64,000 nucleotides of DNA from CAVUMR01 sp963742715. GTDB taxonomy: Bacteria; Actinomycetota; Actinomycetes; Mycobacteriales; Micromonosporaceae. Under the pieces are notes generated by a model that was given only the letters and a program-made list of their open reading frames with translations, was not told where the DNA came from and searched no databases. Where the stretch lies: the NCBI GenBank assembly GCA_963742715.1, contig CAVUMR010000002.1:186001-250000 (forward strand), written 5' to 3'. A program made the position numbers and the translations under genes. The stretch's first letter is position 1; each line of letters opens with the position of its first letter. Of the stretch, positions 44,262 through 54,990 are shown one piece after another.

Positions 44262-46052
44262 ATGACCGTCGTGATGTACGCGGTGGTGCCCCGTCCCGGT
44301 GGCGCCGGCACGCTGCGCCCGCTTGCCGAGGACGGCGCGCCGGCCGGGCCGGCGGAGCCGGTGACCGACCTGGCCGCCGCGGTGGCCGAGCGGGAGCGGT
44401 CCGGCTCGCCGCGGTGGGTGTGGCCGGACGCCTCCGAGGTGTACCCGGACCTGCTGCGCTCCGGCGTGCGGGTGGACCGGTGTCATGACCTGGCGCTCAC
44501 CGAGGCGCTGCTCACCGGGTACGCCGGCGACTGGGGGGTTCCGCGCGGGCTGGCCGCGGCGCTGGCCCGGTGCCGCGACTGGCCGGTACCGGCCGATCCG
44601 CCGCCACGGCCGGTCGACCGGCACGCTCAACCCGCGCTGTTCGAGCCGGACCCGCCCGCGCTGCCCGGTGGGGTCGACCCGCTCGACGCCGTGGTCGAGG
44701 TACACCAGAGCCAGCTGCGCCGGATCGCGGCGGGTGACGCGCCGGCGCGGATGCGGCTGCTGGTGGCCGCGGAGTCGGCCGGCGCGCTGGTCGCCGCCGA
44801 GATGGGGGACTACGGGCTGCCGTGGCGGGCGGACGTGCACGACGCGCTGCTCACCGAGCTGCTCGGCGCGCGCTCGGTGTCCGGCGGGCAGCCGGCCCGG
44901 CTGGTCGAGTTGGCCGGCCGGATCGACGCGGCGTTCCGTGGCCGGCGGGTCAACCCGGACTCGCCGGCGGACCTGATCCGGGCGTTCGGACGCGAGGGCA
45001 TCCAGGTGCCGTCGACCCGCTCGTTCGTGCTGCGCGAGGTGAACCACCCGGCCGTACCGCTGCTACTCGAGTACAAGGAGCTGGCCCGACTGCACGTCGC
45101 GCACGGCTGGTCGTGGCTGGACACCTGGGTGGCGGACGGTCGGTTCCGGCCGGAGTACGTGGCCGGTGGGGTGGTGTCCGGCCGGTGGGCGAGCCGGGGC
45201 GGTGGCGCGCTGCAGATCCCCAAGGGGGTACGCAAGGCGGTCGTCGCCGATCCGGGCTGGACGCTGGTGGTGGCCGACGCGGCGCAACTGGAGCCGCGGG
45301 TGCTGGCCGCGTTGTCCGGCGATGTGGCGCTGGCCGAGTTCACCCGGGCCGACGACATGTACACCGACCTCGCCGCGGCCACCTTCGGCGGTGACCGGCG
45401 ACGCGCCAAGATCGCGATGCTGGCCGCGATGTACGGGGGTACCGGTGGCGAGGCCGGGGTGCTGCTCGGCACCCTGCGGCGGCGGTTCCCGGTCGCGGTC
45501 GGCTATGTGGAGCAGGCCGCCCGCGCCGGTGAGGAGGGCCGGCTGGTGCGGTCCCGGCTCGGCCGCACCTGTCCGCCGCCGTCCGCGGCCTGGTGGCAGG
45601 TGTCCGCCGAGGGCACGCTCGGGGACTCCGACGCTCTCCCGTCTGGTGCTCTGCCGTCCGGGGACGGCTGGGGCGACGCCGATCCGGCGGCGACGGGTTC
45701 CCGCGGGGAGGGTGACGCCCCGGCCGCCGCCGAGCGCCGGGCCGCCCGGGCCGCCCGCTCCCGTGGCCGGTTCACCCGGAATTTCGTGGTACAGGCGACC
45801 GCGGCCGAATGGGCGCTGGCGCTGCTCGCGGTGTTGCGCCAGGCGTTGGCCGAGCCGGCTCGCCAACCCGCCGAGCTGGTGTTCTTCCAGCACGACGAGG
45901 TGATCGTGCACTGCGCGAAGGAGCGGGCCGAACAGGTGGTCGAGGCGGTGACCGGTGCCGCCGCCGAGGCGACCCGGCTGGTGTTCGGCGACACCCCGGT
46001 CCGGTTCCCGCTCGAAGTGGCGGTGGTCGAGTGCTACGCCGACGCCAAATAG
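44262..46052 (+). CDS. Family-A DNA polymerase-like protein (annotated type: bifunctional 3'-5' exonuclease/polymerase)
   Basis: A 596-residue protein. Polymerase motif A is VVADAAQLEPRVLAALSGD with the catalytic Asp, motif B RRRAKIAMLAAMYGGTGGE with Arg, Lys and Tyr-Gly, and motif C QHDEVIVH. These match the family-A palm and fingers. The N-terminal third aligns in position with the exonuclease domain, but I see no DxE exonuclease motif. There is no 5' nuclease domain. A 55-residue insertion (PSGALPSGDGW and an RRAARAARSRGR stretch) lies between B and C. ATG 44262 is chosen just after the divergent promoter region. A translesion or repair role is inferred. Confidence 0.88.
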   Translation: MTVVMYAVVPRPGGAGTLRPLAEDGAPAGPAEPVTDLAAAVAERERSGSPRWVWPDASEVYPDLLRSGVRVDRCHDLALTEALLTGYAGDWGVPRGLAAALARCRDWPVPADPPPRPVDRHAQPALFEPDPPALPGGVDPLDAVVEVHQSQLRRIAAGDAPARMRLLVAAESAGALVAAEMGDYGLPWRADVHDALLTELLGARSVSGGQPARLVELAGRIDAAFRGRRVNPDSPADLIRAFGREGIQVPSTRSFVLREVNHPAVPLLLEYKELARLHVAHGWSWLDTWVADGRFRPEYVAGGVVSGRWASRGGGALQIPKGVRKAVVADPGWTLVVADAAQLEPRVLAALSGDVALAEFTRADDMYTDLAAATFGGDRRRAKIAMLAAMYGGTGGEAGVLLGTLRRRFPVAVGYVEQAARAGEEGRLVRSRLGRTCPPPSAAWWQVSAEGTLGDSDALPSGALPSGDGWGDADPAATGSRGEGDAPAAAERRAARAARSRGRFTRNFVVQATAAEWALALLAVLRQALAEPARQPAELVFFQHDEVIVHCAKERAEQVVEAVTGAAAEATRLVFGDTPVRFPLEVAVVECYADAK

Positions 46053-46133
46053 CGCTTACCCGGTGATCGCCCCGCGCGTCCGGTACCGGCTGGCAGAGTG
46101 GGGCCCAGCGGCCTGTTCACCAGGAGGTTGTCG

Positions 46134-47294
46134 ATGACTGGCACATACGCGCCGACCCGTTCGGACCGGTTCTCGTTCGGCCTGTGGACGGTCGGCTGGC
46201 AGGGAGTTGACGTGTTCGGCACCGCGGTACGCCCGCCGCTGGATCCGGTACTCGCGGTGGAGAAGCTGGCCGAGCTCGGGGCGTACGGCGTGTCGTTCCA
46301 CGACAACGACGTGTTTCCGTTCGACGCGGACGACGGCACCCGGGAGAACCTGATCGGCCGGTTCCGCGCGGCTCTGGACGCGACCGGCATGGCGGTACCG
46401 ATGGCCACCACCAACCTGTTCGGTCACCCGGTGTTCGCCGACGGCGGCTTCACCGCGAACGACCGGGCGGTACGCCGGTTCGCCATCGCGAAGGTGCTGC
46501 GCAACCTCGACCTCGCCGCCGAACTGGGCGCGCACACGTACGTGCTGTGGGGTGGCCGGGAAGGTGCCGAGACCGGGGCGTCGAAGCACGTCGCGGCGGC
46601 GCTGGACCGGTACGCCGAGGCGCTCAACCTGATCTGCGGATACATCCGGGACCGCGGCTACCGGATCCGGCTGGCGATCGAGCCCAAGCCGAACGAGCCG
46701 CGCGGCGACATCCTGCTGCCGACGATCGGGCACGCGCTCGCGTTCATCAGCACGCTCGAGCACCCCGAGCTGGTGGGCGTGAACCCCGAGGTCGGGCACG
46801 AGGAGATGGCCGGACTCAACTTCGCGCACGGGATCGCGCAGGCGGCCTGGCAGGGCAAGCTGTTCCACATCGACCTGAACGGCCAGCACGGTCCGCGGTT
46901 CGACCAGGATCTCCGGTTCGGCGCGGGCAACCTGCGCGGCGCGTTCTGGACCGTTGACGTGCTGGAGACGACGGGGTACGACGGGCCCCGGCACTTCGAC
47001 TACAAGCCGCCGCGTACCGAGGATCTCGACGGGGTGTGGGGCACCGCGGCAGCCTGCATGCGCAACTACCTGATCCTGCGCGAGCGGGTACGAGCGTTCA
47101 GAGCCGATCCGGAGGTAGCGGACGCGCTGCGGGTGGCGAAGGTGGACGAGCTGTCCGAGCCGACGATCGCCCCCGGCGAGTCCCTGGACGAGCTGCGGCG
47201 CGAAAAGTTCGACCCGGAAGCCACCGCCGCCCGCGGTCGCGGCTTCGAGTGGCTCGATCAGCTCGCGATGGAGCACCTGCTCGGCGTGCGGTGA
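46134..47294 (+). CDS. xylA: Xylose isomerase
   Basis: A 386-residue isomerase that interconverts xylose and xylulose (and glucose and fructose). Conserved blocks: VSFHDNDVFPFD with the active-site His, YVLWGGREGAE, LAIEPKPNEPRGDI with metal-binding Glu, VGVNPEVGHEEMAGLNF, and LFHIDLNGQHGPRFDQDL. AGGAGG lies 6 bases before ATG 46134. Length is that of the actinomycete class I enzyme. No xylulokinase or xylose transporter is near. The stop overlaps the GTG of proB, so the two are co-translated. Confidence 0.97.
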   Translation: MTGTYAPTRSDRFSFGLWTVGWQGVDVFGTAVRPPLDPVLAVEKLAELGAYGVSFHDNDVFPFDADDGTRENLIGRFRAALDATGMAVPMATTNLFGHPVFADGGFTANDRAVRRFAIAKVLRNLDLAAELGAHTYVLWGGREGAETGASKHVAAALDRYAEALNLICGYIRDRGYRIRLAIEPKPNEPRGDILLPTIGHALAFISTLEHPELVGVNPEVGHEEMAGLNFAHGIAQAAWQGKLFHIDLNGQHGPRFDQDLRFGAGNLRGAFWTVDVLETTGYDGPRHFDYKPPRTEDLDGVWGTAAACMRNYLILRERVRAFRADPEVADALRVAKVDELSEPTIAPGESLDELRREKFDPEATAARGRGFEWLDQLAMEHLLGVR

Positions 47295-48400
47295 GAGCGC
47301 AGGTCCCGGCCGCGCGCTGCGTGGTGGTGAAGGTCGGCTCGTCCTCGCTGGCCAGCCGTGGCGGCGGGCTGGACCGGGTACGACTCGACGCGCTGGTCGA
47401 CACGCTCGCCGGCCGCCGGCTGGCCGGGCAGGAGATCATCCTGGTCTCGTCCGGGGCGATCGCGGCCGGGATGGCGCCGCTCGGACTGACCCGGCGCCCG
47501 CGCGACCTGGCCACCCAGCAGGCCGCGGCCAGCGTCGGGCAGGGGCTGCTGGTCCACCGGTACACCGAGGCGTTCGGCCGGCACCGGCTGCGCGTCGGCC
47601 AGGTGTTGCTGACCGTGGACGACGTGACCCGGCGCGCGCACTACCGCAACGCGCTGAGAACGCTGCGGCGGCTGCTCGACCTCTGCGTCGTACCGATCGT
47701 GAACGAGAACGACACGGTCGCCACCGAGGAGATCCGGTTCGGGGACAACGACCGGTTGGCCGCGCTGGTCGCCGTACTGATCAAAGCGGACCTGCTGACC
47801 CTGCTGTCAGATGTCGACGCGCTGTACAACGGTGACCCGCGGCTGCCGGACGCGGTACGGCTGGCCGAGGTCACGGGACCGGCCGATCTCGCCGGCATCC
47901 GGTTCGATCATGCCGGCCGCTCCGGCATCGGTACCGGCGGTATGGCGACCAAGGTCGAGGCGGCCCGGATCGCGTCCGGCTCCGGGGTACCGGTGCTCGT
48001 CACGTCCACCGCGCGGGCCGGCGCGGCACTGGCCGGCGAGGACGTCGGTACGTACTTCACCGCGGCTGACCGGCGCCCCAAGCAACGGCTGTTCTGGCTG
48101 GCACACGCGACCAGCCCGCGGGGCCGGCTGCATCTGGACGCGGGTGCGGTCGCGGCCGTGGTGGAGCGGCACGCCTCACTGCTGCCCGCGGGCGTACGCG
48201 CGGTCGACGGCTCGTTCATCGCCGGTGACCCGGTGGACCTGGTCGATCCGGATGGCCGGCCGGTGGCTCGGGGCCTGGTCAACTACGACGCGCTGGAACT
48301 GCCCGGGCTGCTCGGGCGCGGTACCCGCGAGCTCGCGGCCGAGCTGGGTGTCGAGTACGAGCGGGAGCTGGTCCACCGCGACGACCTGGTACTGCTGTAG
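47291..48400 (+). CDS. proB: Glutamate 5-kinase
   Basis: A 369-residue kinase that phosphorylates glutamate for proline synthesis. The amino-acid kinase domain has VVVKVGSSSLAS, LVSSGAIAAGMAPLGL, VPIVNENDTVATEEIRFGDND and the SGIGTGGMATKVEAAR site; a PUA domain (residues about 275-365, DGSFIAGDPVDLVD) ends it. The start GTG overlaps the xylA stop (GTGA). ProA, the next enzyme of the pathway, lies downstream after a 405-base gap filled by a repeat array. Confidence 0.97.
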   Translation: MRAQVPAARCVVVKVGSSSLASRGGGLDRVRLDALVDTLAGRRLAGQEIILVSSGAIAAGMAPLGLTRRPRDLATQQAAASVGQGLLVHRYTEAFGRHRLRVGQVLLTVDDVTRRAHYRNALRTLRRLLDLCVVPIVNENDTVATEEIRFGDNDRLAALVAVLIKADLLTLLSDVDALYNGDPRLPDAVRLAEVTGPADLAGIRFDHAGRSGIGTGGMATKVEAARIASGSGVPVLVTSTARAGAALAGEDVGTYFTAADRRPKQRLFWLAHATSPRGRLHLDAGAVAAVVERHASLLPAGVRAVDGSFIAGDPVDLVDPDGRPVARGLVNYDALELPGLLGRGTRELAAELGVEYERELVHRDDLVLL

Positions 48401-48805
48401 GGCGTCGTCGCTGAGCGTTGGGGTATGGCGCGATCGTCTCGCGGCTCAAGATCCGCGGTTGTGCGCGGTGAGCCACAACAGGGCCTGATTTGTGTGGCTG
48501 GCTGCCCACAGTCGCGGCGTGTCGTGCGGAAGATCCGGACCCTTGGGCAGCCAGCCACGCGGATTCGCTCAAAACGTGTGGCTCGGTGCCCGAACCTGCG
48601 GATCTTGCGCAGGAAAACCGAGGTAGTGGGCAGCCAGCCACAGCTTTTCGAGGCGTTTGTGGCTCAGCGCGCACAGGTCCGGATCTTGATAACGGCGGGC
48701 GGAAGTGAGGAGCGCGCACGGTAGCGGTCACCGGCGTCCGCGCAGGTCCCGGATTACCCTCGGTGGCAGGTGCTGGTGGCGATCTCCGGGTGGACGTGAG
48801 CGACG
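48401..48805. other. Gap between proB and proA
   Basis: The centre (48445-48692) is the alternating palindromic array listed separately. Short frames here read repeated Cys/Trp-rich peptides in both directions and are artefacts of the array. No gene is seen. Confidence 0.75.
48445..48692. repeat. Array of alternating inverted 30-35-bp repeats between proB and proA
   Basis: Six copies of a half-unit, consensus GTGGCTGGCTGCCCA then about 18 bases including CCGGATCTT, lie in alternating orientation: minus 48445-48476, plus 48494-48528, minus 48529-48558, plus 48578-48612, minus 48613-48641, plus 48659-48692. Plus/minus pairs form 64-65-bp palindromes (the first with a perfect 15-bp stem). Spacers between pairs are 17, 19 and 17 bases and differ in sequence. 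Orientation alternation rules out CRISPR; REP/BIME-like elements or a folded RNA are the likely classes. Confidence 0.85.
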
Positions 48806-50065
48806 ATGAGTGAGGTGACCGATGCCGCCGCCCGCGCGCGGGCGGCGGCGATCACGCTCGGTACGGCTACCCGCGCGTTAAAGGACGCGGCGCTGGTCGC
48901 GATGGGGGACGCTCTGGCCGAAGGTACTGCCGCGATTCTGGACGGAAACGAGGCGGACCTGGCACGGGCGCGCGACGCCGGACTGCCGGCGGCGATGATC
49001 GACCGGTTGTCGCTGACCGCGGACCGGGTGGCCGCGATGGCGGCCGGGCTGCGCGAGGTGGCCGGACTGCCCGACCCGGTCGGGGAGATCGTGCGCGGCG
49101 GGACGCTCGCCAACGGGCTGGAACTGCGCCAGGTGCGGGTCCCGTTCGGCGTGGTCGGGATCATCTACGAGGGCCGGCCGAACGTCACCGCGGATGCCGC
49201 CGGCCTGTGCCTGAAGTCGGGCAACGCGGTACTGCTGCGCGGGTCGTCGTCGGCCCGCGACTCCAACCAGGCGATCATCACGGTCCTGCGCGCCGCGATC
49301 GAGGATGCCGGGCTGCCCGCCGACGCCGTGCAGGCGGTACCGGGCGCCGGTCACGACGCGGCGAAGGAACTGATGCGGGCGCGCGGGCTGGTCGACGTAC
49401 TGATTCCGCGCGGCGGAGCGAACCTGATCCGGTCGGTGGTCGAGGAGTCGACGGTGCCGGTGATCGAGACGGGCGTGGGCAACTGCCACGTGTACGTCGA
49501 CGCGGCCGCCGACCTGGACATGGCGCTGCGGATCCTGGTGAACGCGAAGACCCAGCGGCCGAGCGTGTGCAACGCGGCCGAGACGGTGCTGGTACACGAG
49601 TCCGTGGCCGAGGCGTTCCTGCCGCGGGCACTGCGCGAACTGGCGGATGCCGGGGTGGTGGTACACGGCGACGCGGCGGTTCGCGCGGCCGGGGAACAGA
49701 CCGGCGTGACGGTCGAGCCGGCCACCGAGGCGGACTGGGAGACCGAGTATCTGGACCTGCGGCTCGCGGCGGCGGTGGTACCGGACCTGGACGCGGCGGT
49801 GGCGCACATCCGCCGGTACGGCAGCGGCCACTCGGAGGCGATCGTCACCGGTTCGCAGGCCGCGGCCCGGCGCTTCACCGCGGCGGTCGACGCGGCCGCG
49901 GTACTGGTCAACGCGTCCACCCGCTTCACCGACGGCGAGCAGTTCGGGTTCGGCGCGGAGATCGGTATCTCGACGCAGAAGCTGCACGCCCGCGGGCCGA
50001 TGGGACTGCCCGAGCTGACCTCGACCAAGTACGTGATCGTCGGCGACGGCCACGTTCGCGGCTGA
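48806..50065 (+). CDS. proA: Gamma-glutamyl phosphate reductase
   Basis: A 419-residue aldehyde-dehydrogenase-fold enzyme making glutamate semialdehyde for proline. Seen: PFGVVGIIYEGRPNVT, GNAVLLRGSSSARDSN, PRGGANLIRSVVE, and the catalytic cysteine in AKTQRPSVCNAAET; the end is GPMGLPELTSTKYVI. It would use the product of ProB upstream. ATG 48806 starts MSEVTDAA after a GTGAGCGACG stretch; no strong ribosome site. It is likely in the same transcript as xylA-proB unless the array stops it. Confidence 0.96.
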   Translation: MSEVTDAAARARAAAITLGTATRALKDAALVAMGDALAEGTAAILDGNEADLARARDAGLPAAMIDRLSLTADRVAAMAAGLREVAGLPDPVGEIVRGGTLANGLELRQVRVPFGVVGIIYEGRPNVTADAAGLCLKSGNAVLLRGSSSARDSNQAIITVLRAAIEDAGLPADAVQAVPGAGHDAAKELMRARGLVDVLIPRGGANLIRSVVEESTVPVIETGVGNCHVYVDAAADLDMALRILVNAKTQRPSVCNAAETVLVHESVAEAFLPRALRELADAGVVVHGDAAVRAAGEQTGVTVEPATEADWETEYLDLRLAAAVVPDLDAAVAHIRRYGSGHSEAIVTGSQAAARRFTAAVDAAAVLVNASTRFTDGEQFGFGAEIGISTQKLHARGPMGLPELTSTKYVIVGDGHVRG

Positions 50066-50544
50066 CGGCACAGCGCAATTCCGCGCCGACGGCAGACGCG
50101 CTGACGGGAGAAGCACTGATGCGCTTATGCGCTGACGCGCTCACGACGGACGCCTGTCGCGCTGATGCGCGAACGGCTGACGCCTGTCGCGCTGATGCGC
50201 GAACGACGGACGCCTGTCGCGCTGATGCGCGAACGACGGACGCCTGTCGCGCTGATGCGCGAACGACGGACGCCTGTCGCGCTGATGCGCGAACGGCTGA
50301 CGCGCGGACGGCAATAACGGTCGATAATGCCGCATAGGGAACGAAGCACCCGTACGTGTTGAAGCGGCCATATTTGCTGCCGGTCGCGTCCGGTTGCCGT
50401 CCCCCGTACCGATGCCCGAGAATGTTTGCCGCACGTCAAAGAAGGAAAGGTCAGCGTTCGCCCGCTGTCTATCTACTTACCGGGACGGCGGGCAGGCTCC
50501 TGCATTAGCGTCAATAGTGCGGGGCGATGGTTGATGGGGGGGAT
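50066..50544. other. Gap between proA and glgX
   Basis: A 30-bp tandem repeat fills 50131-50300. The rest (50301-50544) is lower in G+C and probably holds the glgX promoter and the G-rich ribosome site GGGGGGGA at 50536-50543. No gene is seen. Confidence 0.6.
50131..50300. repeat. 30-bp tandem repeat downstream of proA
   Basis: Units gctgatgcgcgaacg(a/g)c(g/t)g plus acgcctgtcgc begin at 50131 (diverged), 50161, 50191, 50221, 50251 and 50281 (partial). Each holds the palindrome GCGC-TGAT-GCGC. Confidence 0.92.
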
Positions 50545-52674
<2,130 letters not shown>

Positions 52675-52689
52675 GCTGGGGGGCGGGAG

Positions 52690-54954
52690 ATGACACCGAC
52701 ATCGACCTACCGGGTGCAGGTCCGACCCGACTTCGACCTCATCACTACCAGTGCGGTCGCCGGTTACCTGGCCAAGCTGGGCGTGACCCACCTGTACTCG
52801 GCGCCGCTGCTGCAGGCGATGCCGGGCTCGAAGCACGGGTACGACGTGGCCGACCACTCCCGCGTCAACCACGAGCTGGGCGGCGAGAAGGGCCTGCGCA
52901 TCCTGGTCGAGGAGCTGCGCGCGCAGGGGCTCGGACTGGTCGTCGACATCGTGCCGAACCACTGCGGCATCCGGCTGCCCGAGGCCAACCCGGCCTGGTG
53001 GGACGTGCTGCGCCGTGGCTCCTCCTCGCCGTACGCCCGCTGGTTCGACATCGACTGGTGCGCCGGCCGGATCGTGGTACCGGTCCTCGCGGACGAGCCG
53101 CACGCGCTGGACGACCTACGGATCGAACGCGGCGAGCTGCGGTACTTCCAGCACCGGTTCCCGATCGCACCCGGTACCCACGGCGGCTCCGCGACCGCGG
53201 TACACGACGAGCAGCACTACCGGCTGGAGTCCTGGCGGCGCGGCGACACCGACCTCAACTACCGGCGGTTCTTCGCGGTCAGCGACCTGGCCGCGCTGCG
53301 GGTCGAGGATCCGGAGGTGTTCTCCGCGACCCACAAGGAGATCCTCCGGTGGTACGCCGAGGGCGACATCGACGGCATCCGGATCGACCATCCGGACGGG
53401 CTGCGCGACCCGGGCGGGTACCTCGACCGGCTGCGGCAGTCGGTCCCGGACGCGTGGCTGATCGTGGAGAAGATCCTCGAGCCGGGGGAGGAGCTGCCGA
53501 AGTGGCCGGTGTCCGGCACCACCGGCTACGACGCGCTGCGGGACGTCTGCGGGCTGTTCGTCGACCCGGCCGCCGAGCCGGCGTTCACCGCGCTGCAGGA
53601 CAGCCTGACCGGTACCCCGGCCGAGTGGCCGGTAGCGGCCCGGGCCGCGAAGCGGGAGGTCGCCACCGGCCTGTTGAACGCCGAGCTGCGCCGGCTGTGC
53701 CGGCTGGCCGGCGACCTGCCCGACGTACGGGAGGCGCTGGTCGAGCTGCTGGCCTGCTTCGGCGTGTACCGGTCGTACCTGCCGGACGGCATCGGCCACC
53801 TCACCGAGGCCGCCACGGAGGCGCGGCTGCTGCGCCCCGAGCTCGACCCGGTGATCAGCGCGCTGCTGCCCCGGCTGTCCGACCCGACCAACGAGCTGGC
53901 CATCCGGTTCGAGCAGACCACCGGCGCGGTGATGGCCAAAGGCGTCGAGGACACCGCGTTCTACCGGTGGACCCGGTTCATCGCGCTCAACGAGGTGGGC
54001 GGCGACCCGTCCGTCTTCGGTACCGCCCCGGACGACTTCCACGACGCCTGCCGGCGCCGGCAGGACCAGCAGCCGTACGGGATGACCACGCTGTCCACCC
54101 ACGACACCAAGCGCAGCGAGGACGTACGGGCCAGGCTCGCGGTGCTGTCCGAGCTGCCGGACGACTGGGCCGCGACGGTACGCCGCTGGACGAGTGAGGT
54201 GCCGTTGGCCGACCCGGCCGTCGCGCACCTGCTCTGGCAGACCATCGTCGGGTGCTGGCCGATCGAGCCGGACCGGCTGCACGCGTACGCCGACAAGGCC
54301 GCGCGGGAGGCGGCGACGGCGACCACCTGGGCCGACCCGGACGCCGAGTTCGAGCAGGCCATGCACGCGCTGATCGACCGGGTGTACGACGACCCGAAGC
54401 TGACCGCCGAGGTGACCGCGTTCGCGGACCGGATCACCCCGTACGGCTGGTCGAACTCGCTCGGCCAGCGGCTGGTCCAGCTCACCATGCCGGGGGTACC
54501 GGACGTGTACGCCGGCTGCGAGCTGTGGGACAACTCGCTGGTGGACCCGGACAACCGGCGCCCGGTCGACTTCACGCTGCGCAACACGATGCTCGAACAG
54601 CTCGACGGCGGCCTGGTACCGCCGGTGGACGCCACCGGCGCGGCGAAGCTGCTGTTGGTGTCCAGGGCGCTGCGGCTGCGGCGGGACCGGCCGGAGCTGT
54701 TCACCGGGTACACGCCGATCCAGGCCAGCGGGCCGGCCGCCGCGCACGCGGTCGCGTTCGACCGGGGCGGCGCGGTCGCGGTGGCCACCCGGCTGCCGGT
54801 CGGACTGGAGCGGCTCGGCGGCTGGGGCGACACCGCCCTGCCGGTAGCCGGGGGCCGGTGGGTCGACGTGCTGACCGGCGCCGCCTGGCGCGGCCCGGCG
54901 ATCCGGTTGGCCGACCTGCTCGCCACCTATCCGGTCGCGCTGCTCACCCGCTGA
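52690..54954 (+). CDS. treY: Maltooligosyl trehalose synthase
   Basis: A 754-residue GH13 enzyme that turns the reducing end of a maltodextrin into a trehalose unit. Typical opening: TYRVQVRPDFDLITTSAVAGYLAKLGVTHLY written across residues 5-35, then VVDIVPNHCGI, IDGIRIDHPDGLRDPGGYL, VEKILEPGEELP, GTTGYDALRDV and TLSTHDTKRSEDVRARL. GGGCGGGAG lies just before ATG 52690, 15 bases after the glgX stop, so one operon. TreZ follows 36 bases on. Confidence 0.96.
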   Translation: MTPTSTYRVQVRPDFDLITTSAVAGYLAKLGVTHLYSAPLLQAMPGSKHGYDVADHSRVNHELGGEKGLRILVEELRAQGLGLVVDIVPNHCGIRLPEANPAWWDVLRRGSSSPYARWFDIDWCAGRIVVPVLADEPHALDDLRIERGELRYFQHRFPIAPGTHGGSATAVHDEQHYRLESWRRGDTDLNYRRFFAVSDLAALRVEDPEVFSATHKEILRWYAEGDIDGIRIDHPDGLRDPGGYLDRLRQSVPDAWLIVEKILEPGEELPKWPVSGTTGYDALRDVCGLFVDPAAEPAFTALQDSLTGTPAEWPVAARAAKREVATGLLNAELRRLCRLAGDLPDVREALVELLACFGVYRSYLPDGIGHLTEAATEARLLRPELDPVISALLPRLSDPTNELAIRFEQTTGAVMAKGVEDTAFYRWTRFIALNEVGGDPSVFGTAPDDFHDACRRRQDQQPYGMTTLSTHDTKRSEDVRARLAVLSELPDDWAATVRRWTSEVPLADPAVAHLLWQTIVGCWPIEPDRLHAYADKAAREAATATTWADPDAEFEQAMHALIDRVYDDPKLTAEVTAFADRITPYGWSNSLGQRLVQLTMPGVPDVYAGCELWDNSLVDPDNRRPVDFTLRNTMLEQLDGGLVPPVDATGAAKLLLVSRALRLRRDRPELFTGYTPIQASGPAAAHAVAFDRGGAVAVATRLPVGLERLGGWGDTALPVAGGRWVDVLTGAAWRGPAIRLADLLATYPVALLTR

Positions 54955-54990
54955 CGCACTGTCGCACCGGCGGGCGTGGTAGGCAGGGTC

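Noticed and set aside
48445..48692. CRISPR array
   Set aside because: Repeats alternate in orientation, vary in sequence, form 65-bp palindromes and have only three short spacers. No cas gene is present.
48490..48708. A 72-codon Cys/Trp-rich gene in the proB-proA gap
   Set aside because: Similar peptides appear in several frames and both strands because the DNA is a palindromic repeat.
50131..50300. CRISPR array
   Set aside because: The 30-bp units are head-to-tail with no spacers, so this is a simple satellite.
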